Source of the DNA: an uncultured Eubacteriales bacterium | GTDB lineage: Bacteria > Bacillota > Clostridia > UMGS1810 | DNA length: 26,507 nt | Assembly (NCBI GenBank): GCA_902493665.1 | Contig: CABUQL010000001.1 | Span: 1-26,507, forward strand | Direction of reading: 5' to 3' | Shown: positions 23,709-26,507 of the stretch, one piece after another | How positions within the stretch are numbered: position 1 is the stretch's first letter | Layout: each line of letters begins with the position of its first letter | Notes under the pieces: model-generated | What the model was told of the DNA's origin: nothing | The model's input: the letters and a program-made list of their open reading frames with translations, nothing else | Database searches by the model: none | Program-made: the position numbers and the translations under genes

Positions 23709-24434
23709 TTAATAATTGACCTTAATAAGCGAAAGTCCGTGCGCAGGCGCAGTAATGCCGCCTTTTTTTCTGTCACGCGAATTTATGATATCCGAAAGAC
23801 TTTCGTTAATTCTTCCCGCACCGATGCAAACAAGCGTTCCTGCCATAATCCGCACCATATTGTATAAAAATCCGTTTCCGTTGATGTCTATTTTGATAAG
23901 TCCGTCTTCGTTTTTAAGATTTACAGAATTTATTGTTTTTACCGTTGTGTCAAACGTTCCGCCGCTTGACATAAATCCGATAAAATCATGTGTTCCGACG
24001 TATGATTCGGCTTCATTTTGCATTTTTTTAAAATCGAGCTTAAACGGAAAATACCATCTGTAATTTCTCGTAAAAACATCGTATTTGTCCGTTACAATAT
24101 ATCTGTAGGTTTTGTTTTTTGCACTTTTTCTTGCGTGAAAACCGTCGCTTTCCTCGCTGCACGACAAAACCCTTATGTCACACGGAAGCTTTGTGTTAAG
24201 CGCAGACGGAACTTTGTTTTCGGGAATACGTCCCGATGTTTTGAAATTGCAAACGTATTCTTTTGCGTGAACACCCGCGTCCGTTCTGCTTGAGCCGTAA
24301 ACGGCGGCATCTTCTTTGAAAATTTCTTTAATTGCTCTTGTAACTTCGCCCTGAACGGTTTTTAAACCCGGCTGAATCTGCCAGCCGTGATAATTTGTGC
24401 CGTCATAGCAAAGCGTAAGCTTTAAATTTCGCAT
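23709..24434 (-). CDS. truA: tRNA pseudouridine(38-40) synthase TruA
   Basis: 241 residues, ATG at 24434 with AGAGGA upstream. The catalytic Asp is D52 in GSSRTDAGVHA. Other family landmarks are LCYDGTNYHGWQIQPGLKTVQGE at the N-terminus, DGFHARKSAKNKTYRY, YVGTHDF and NGFLYNMVRIMAGTLV. It converts uridines 38-40 in the anticodon arm to pseudouridine. It directly follows the ecf genes (47 nt after ecfT), the usual Firmicute order, but the ribosomal genes rplM and rpsI that often come next are replaced by the DUF5711-like/cvpA pair. Confidence 0.95.
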   Translation of the reverse strand: MRNLKLTLCYDGTNYHGWQIQPGLKTVQGEVTRAIKEIFKEDAAVYGSSRTDAGVHAKEYVCNFKTSGRIPENKVPSALNTKLPCDIRVLSCSEESDGFHARKSAKNKTYRYIVTDKYDVFTRNYRWYFPFKLDFKKMQNEAESYVGTHDFIGFMSSGGTFDTTVKTINSVNLKNEDGLIKIDINGNGFLYNMVRIMAGTLVCIGAGRINESLSDIINSRDRKKGGITAPAHGLSLIKVNY

Positions 24435-24481
24435 TTTACTATCCTCTTAAAAGATTTTTAAGCTTCCAAATGTTTAATTCT

Positions 24482-25300
24482 TTATACAAAAATATTTATA
24501 AGCGCAAGCACAACGGGGAAAAGAATCATTACAAAAGACGCAATAAAATCGCCCGATTTAAATTTTAACTCTTTCATTCTTGTTCTGCCTTCGCCGCCGT
24601 GATAGCATCTGCATTCCATGGCGATTGCAAGCTCGTCAGCTCTTCTAAACGAACTTATAAAAAGCGGAACGAGAATCGGAACGAGCGCTTTTACACGTTT
24701 TATAAGATTTCCGCTTTCAAAATCTGCGCCTCTTGCTTTTTGCGCTTTTATTATTTTGTCGGTTTCCTCCAAAAGCGTCGGAATGAACCTAATTGCAATT
24801 GTCATCATCATTGCAAGCTCATGCGCCGGAACACCGATTTTTTTAAACGGCGACAAAAGCTTTTCTATTCCGTCGGTAAGTATTATCGGCGATGTTGTAA
24901 ATGTTAAAATCGATGTGCCGATAACAAGAAAAATCAGTCGTACAGCCATTTTAACCGCCATAATAAGTCCTTCGTAAGTGACTTTAAACACACCCCATTT
25001 AAGAGGATAGTTATTTATAACGACAACTTTTCCGCTTGACATAAAAATGTTTATAAATGCGGTAAATATCACAATAAAAATAAGCGGTTTTAAGCTTTTT
25101 AAAAAGAGCTTAAACGGAACTTTTGACATTAAAACAATTGTAATTGTAAAAATGGCAACGAAAAGATATCCCCATATATCGACCGCAAAAAAAACAGTTA
25201 TCACATAAAGCAAAACCGAAAGAATTTTAATTCTCGGGTCAAGCGAGTGAATGGGGGATTTTATGGGAAAATACTGCCCGAGCGTGATGTCGCTTAACAT
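24482..25300 (-). CDS. ecfT: Energy-coupling factor transporter transmembrane protein EcfT
   Basis: 272 residues. It begins DITLGQYFPIKSPIHSLDPRIKIL, the conserved EcfT N-terminus, and has five to six membrane helices and two coupling-helix Ala-Arg-Gly-type motifs: KAQKARGADF (about 188-197) and the ECRCYHGGEGRT segment (about 230-241). It links the two ATPases to interchangeable vitamin-binding S components in the cell membrane. The start overlaps the end of ecfA2 by 7 nt, indicating translational coupling. No S component is encoded here, so this is the group II type in which one module serves many vitamins. Confidence 0.94.
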   Translation of the reverse strand: MLSDITLGQYFPIKSPIHSLDPRIKILSVLLYVITVFFAVDIWGYLFVAIFTITIVLMSKVPFKLFLKSLKPLIFIVIFTAFINIFMSSGKVVVINNYPLKWGVFKVTYEGLIMAVKMAVRLIFLVIGTSILTFTTSPIILTDGIEKLLSPFKKIGVPAHELAMMMTIAIRFIPTLLEETDKIIKAQKARGADFESGNLIKRVKALVPILVPLFISSFRRADELAIAMECRCYHGGEGRTRMKELKFKSGDFIASFVMILFPVVLALINIFV

Positions 25301-26154
25301 TTTCCAATCCTCCTTAAGTAGTTTTTAATTGCGTTTGCGGCGTCGGATACTGTAAAAATGTCGTTTCCGAGGTCGATGTTTTTTTCACGGAGTTTGTTTA
25401 CAACCATATTAATCTGGGGAACGTTAAGTCCGATTTTTACAAGAAATTCGGGGTTTGAAAAAACCTTTGATACGCTTTCGTGCATCATTAAATTTCCGTC
25501 GTGCATAACAACAATCGAATCGGCGATTTTTGCAATATCCTCCATACTGTGCGTTACAAGTATAACGGTTGTGCCGTTTTGTTCATGTATTTTTTTAATC
25601 TGAGAAAGTATTTCGTCTCTGCCGACAGGGTCAAGTCCGGCTGTGGGCTCGTCCAAAATAAGTGTTTTCGGATTCATTGCAAGAACGCCCGCAATTGCAA
25701 CTCTTCTTTTCTGACCGCCCGATATTTCAAACGGAGATTTGTCAAGCGTTTTTTTGTCAAGTCCCACCATTTCGGCAACTTCTTTAATTTTTGCGTCGGT
25801 TTCTTCGTCGCTCATACCCAGGTTTTTCGGGCCGTATGCAATGTCCTTGTAAACCGTTTCTTCAAAGAGCTGATATTCGGGATACTGAAAAACAATTCCG
25901 ACTTTGCCTCTGATTTTGGTCAAATTGCATTCTTTTTTTGTAATATCTTCGCCGTCGACAAAAACCTTGCCGTAAGTCGGTTTTATAAGACCGTTAAAAG
26001 TCTGGATAAGCGTTGATTTTCCGCTGCCGGTGTGACCTATAAGTCCGACAAAATCGCCGTCGTTTACGGTGAGGCTTATATTATCAAGCGCTTTTTTTTC
26101 AAAAGGCGTCTGCGGAGAATATATATATGTTAAATTTTCGCACTTTATTGACAT
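25294..26154 (-). CDS. ecfA2: Energy-coupling factor transporter ATP-binding protein EcfA2
   Basis: 286 residues, ATG at 26154 with AGGAGA upstream. ABC ATPase motifs: Walker A GHTGSGKST (40-48), Q-loop Q90 in FQYPEYQLFE (the EcfA-type Q-loop), signature ISGGQKRR (144-151), Walker B LILDEP (165-170) with E169, and H-loop H202. The C-terminal 80 residues (VSKVFSNPEFLVKIGLNVPQI...) form the EcfA dimerisation region. It pairs with EcfA1 to hydrolyse ATP for vitamin uptake. It overlaps ecfA1 upstream by 10 nt and ecfT downstream by 7 nt. Confidence 0.95.
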   Translation of the reverse strand: MSIKCENLTYIYSPQTPFEKKALDNISLTVNDGDFVGLIGHTGSGKSTLIQTFNGLIKPTYGKVFVDGEDITKKECNLTKIRGKVGIVFQYPEYQLFEETVYKDIAYGPKNLGMSDEETDAKIKEVAEMVGLDKKTLDKSPFEISGGQKRRVAIAGVLAMNPKTLILDEPTAGLDPVGRDEILSQIKKIHEQNGTTVILVTHSMEDIAKIADSIVVMHDGNLMMHESVSKVFSNPEFLVKIGLNVPQINMVVNKLREKNIDLGNDIFTVSDAANAIKNYLRRIGKC

Positions 26155-26507
26155 AGCTTAAGTATCTCCTCTACACATTCGTCAACTTCAAGTATATCTT
26201 TTTTTATATTGATTCCCATTTTGGAAAGCTCATAGGCAAGCGATGTAACCTGCGGGGTGTCAAGCCCTGCGCTGCGCATTTTTTCGACGTTTGAAAAAAT
26301 CCTTCTCGGCGTATCGTCCATTGTAATTTCGCCGTTGTTCATAACAACAATTCTGTCGGCTTTTGCCGCCTCGTCCATGTTGTGAGTAATGAGAATTATT
26401 GTTATGTTGTAATCTTTGTTTAATCTCGTTATGGTTTTTAAAACCTCGCTTCTGCCAATGGGGTCAAGCATTGCGGTGGGCTCGTCAAACACAATGTATT
26501 TAGGTTT
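26145..26507 (-). CDS. ecfA1: EcfA1 ATPase, C-terminal part (5' truncated by window)
   Basis: 120 codons are visible and the frame continues past the window edge: KPKYIVFDEPTAMLDPIGR is the Walker B/D-loop region, so the nucleotide-binding N-terminal half lies outside. ITHNMDEA carries the H-loop His. The C-terminal segment RRIFSNVEKMRSAGLDTPQVTSLAYELSKMGI matches the EcfA dimerisation domain. It is the first of the two ATPases in the usual ecfA1-ecfA2-ecfT order. Confidence 0.93.
   Translation of the reverse strand, partial: KPKYIVFDEPTAMLDPIGRSEVLKTITRLNKDYNITIILITHNMDEAAKADRIVVMNNGEITMDDTPRRIFSNVEKMRSAGLDTPQVTSLAYELSKMGINIKKDILEVDECVEEILKLCQ

Overview
The window looks like a low-GC, endospore-forming member of the Firmicutes, most likely an uncultured gut or rumen Clostridia lineage. 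Evidence: a spoVAC-spoVAD-spoVAE cluster, Veg, Firmicute-type ECF transporter genes next to truA, S-layer homology (SLH) domains, purine-rich GGAGG ribosome binding sites, consensus sigma-A promoters, and a secreted GH10 xylanase pointing to a plant-fibre diet. Both window edges cut genes: the C-terminal third of a cobalamin-dependent methionine synthase on the left and the C-terminal half of an ECF ATPase on the right.

Layout. 1-1231 (+): metH 3' part, a terminator, veg. 1230-2052: a compact module in which a small cysteine-rich protein gene (-) and a ribbon-helix-helix (RHH) protein gene (+) diverge from a shared operator/promoter region, bracketed by inverted copies of a dispersed palindromic repeat. 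2058-4829 (-): multidomain GH10 xylanase. 5138-7891 (-): trmD, an AEC-family carrier and an EamA/DMT transporter. 8091-10139 (+): spoVAC, a 213-bp structured spacer, spoVAD, spoVAE. 10232-14144 (-): a secreted protein with copper-amine-oxidase N-terminal-like repeats and a class A penicillin-binding protein. 14384-20134 (+): sigma-A promoter, cobalamin riboswitch, terminator, then a 1746-residue SLH-anchored surface protein with a transcobalamin-like C-terminal half. 20317-21373 (-): SGNH hydrolase, tRNA-Thr(CGT), a second RHH gene. 21502-21699 (+): the second cysteine-rich protein, followed by a third copy of the repeat. 21920-26507 (-): cvpA-like, DUF5711-like, truA, ecfT, ecfA2, ecfA1.

Two themes stand out. 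First, two separate loci pair a roughly 65-residue Cys-rich protein (shared pattern DITG...L.P.N.G..C.GNG...CC.ECDY..LC) with a divergent RHH protein. In both, the Cys-rich gene has a perfect TTGACA-17-TATAAT promoter containing an identical 15-mer, and inverted repeats overlap the promoter. This looks like a repeated two-gene system that I do not recognise. Second, vitamin B12: metH needs methylcobalamin, and a cobalamin riboswitch controls a wall protein whose C-terminal half has the alpha-barrel plus DUF4430 order of the animal intrinsic factor/transcobalamin family. This suggests surface capture of corrinoids. All functional statements are from reading motifs by eye; no database search was run.
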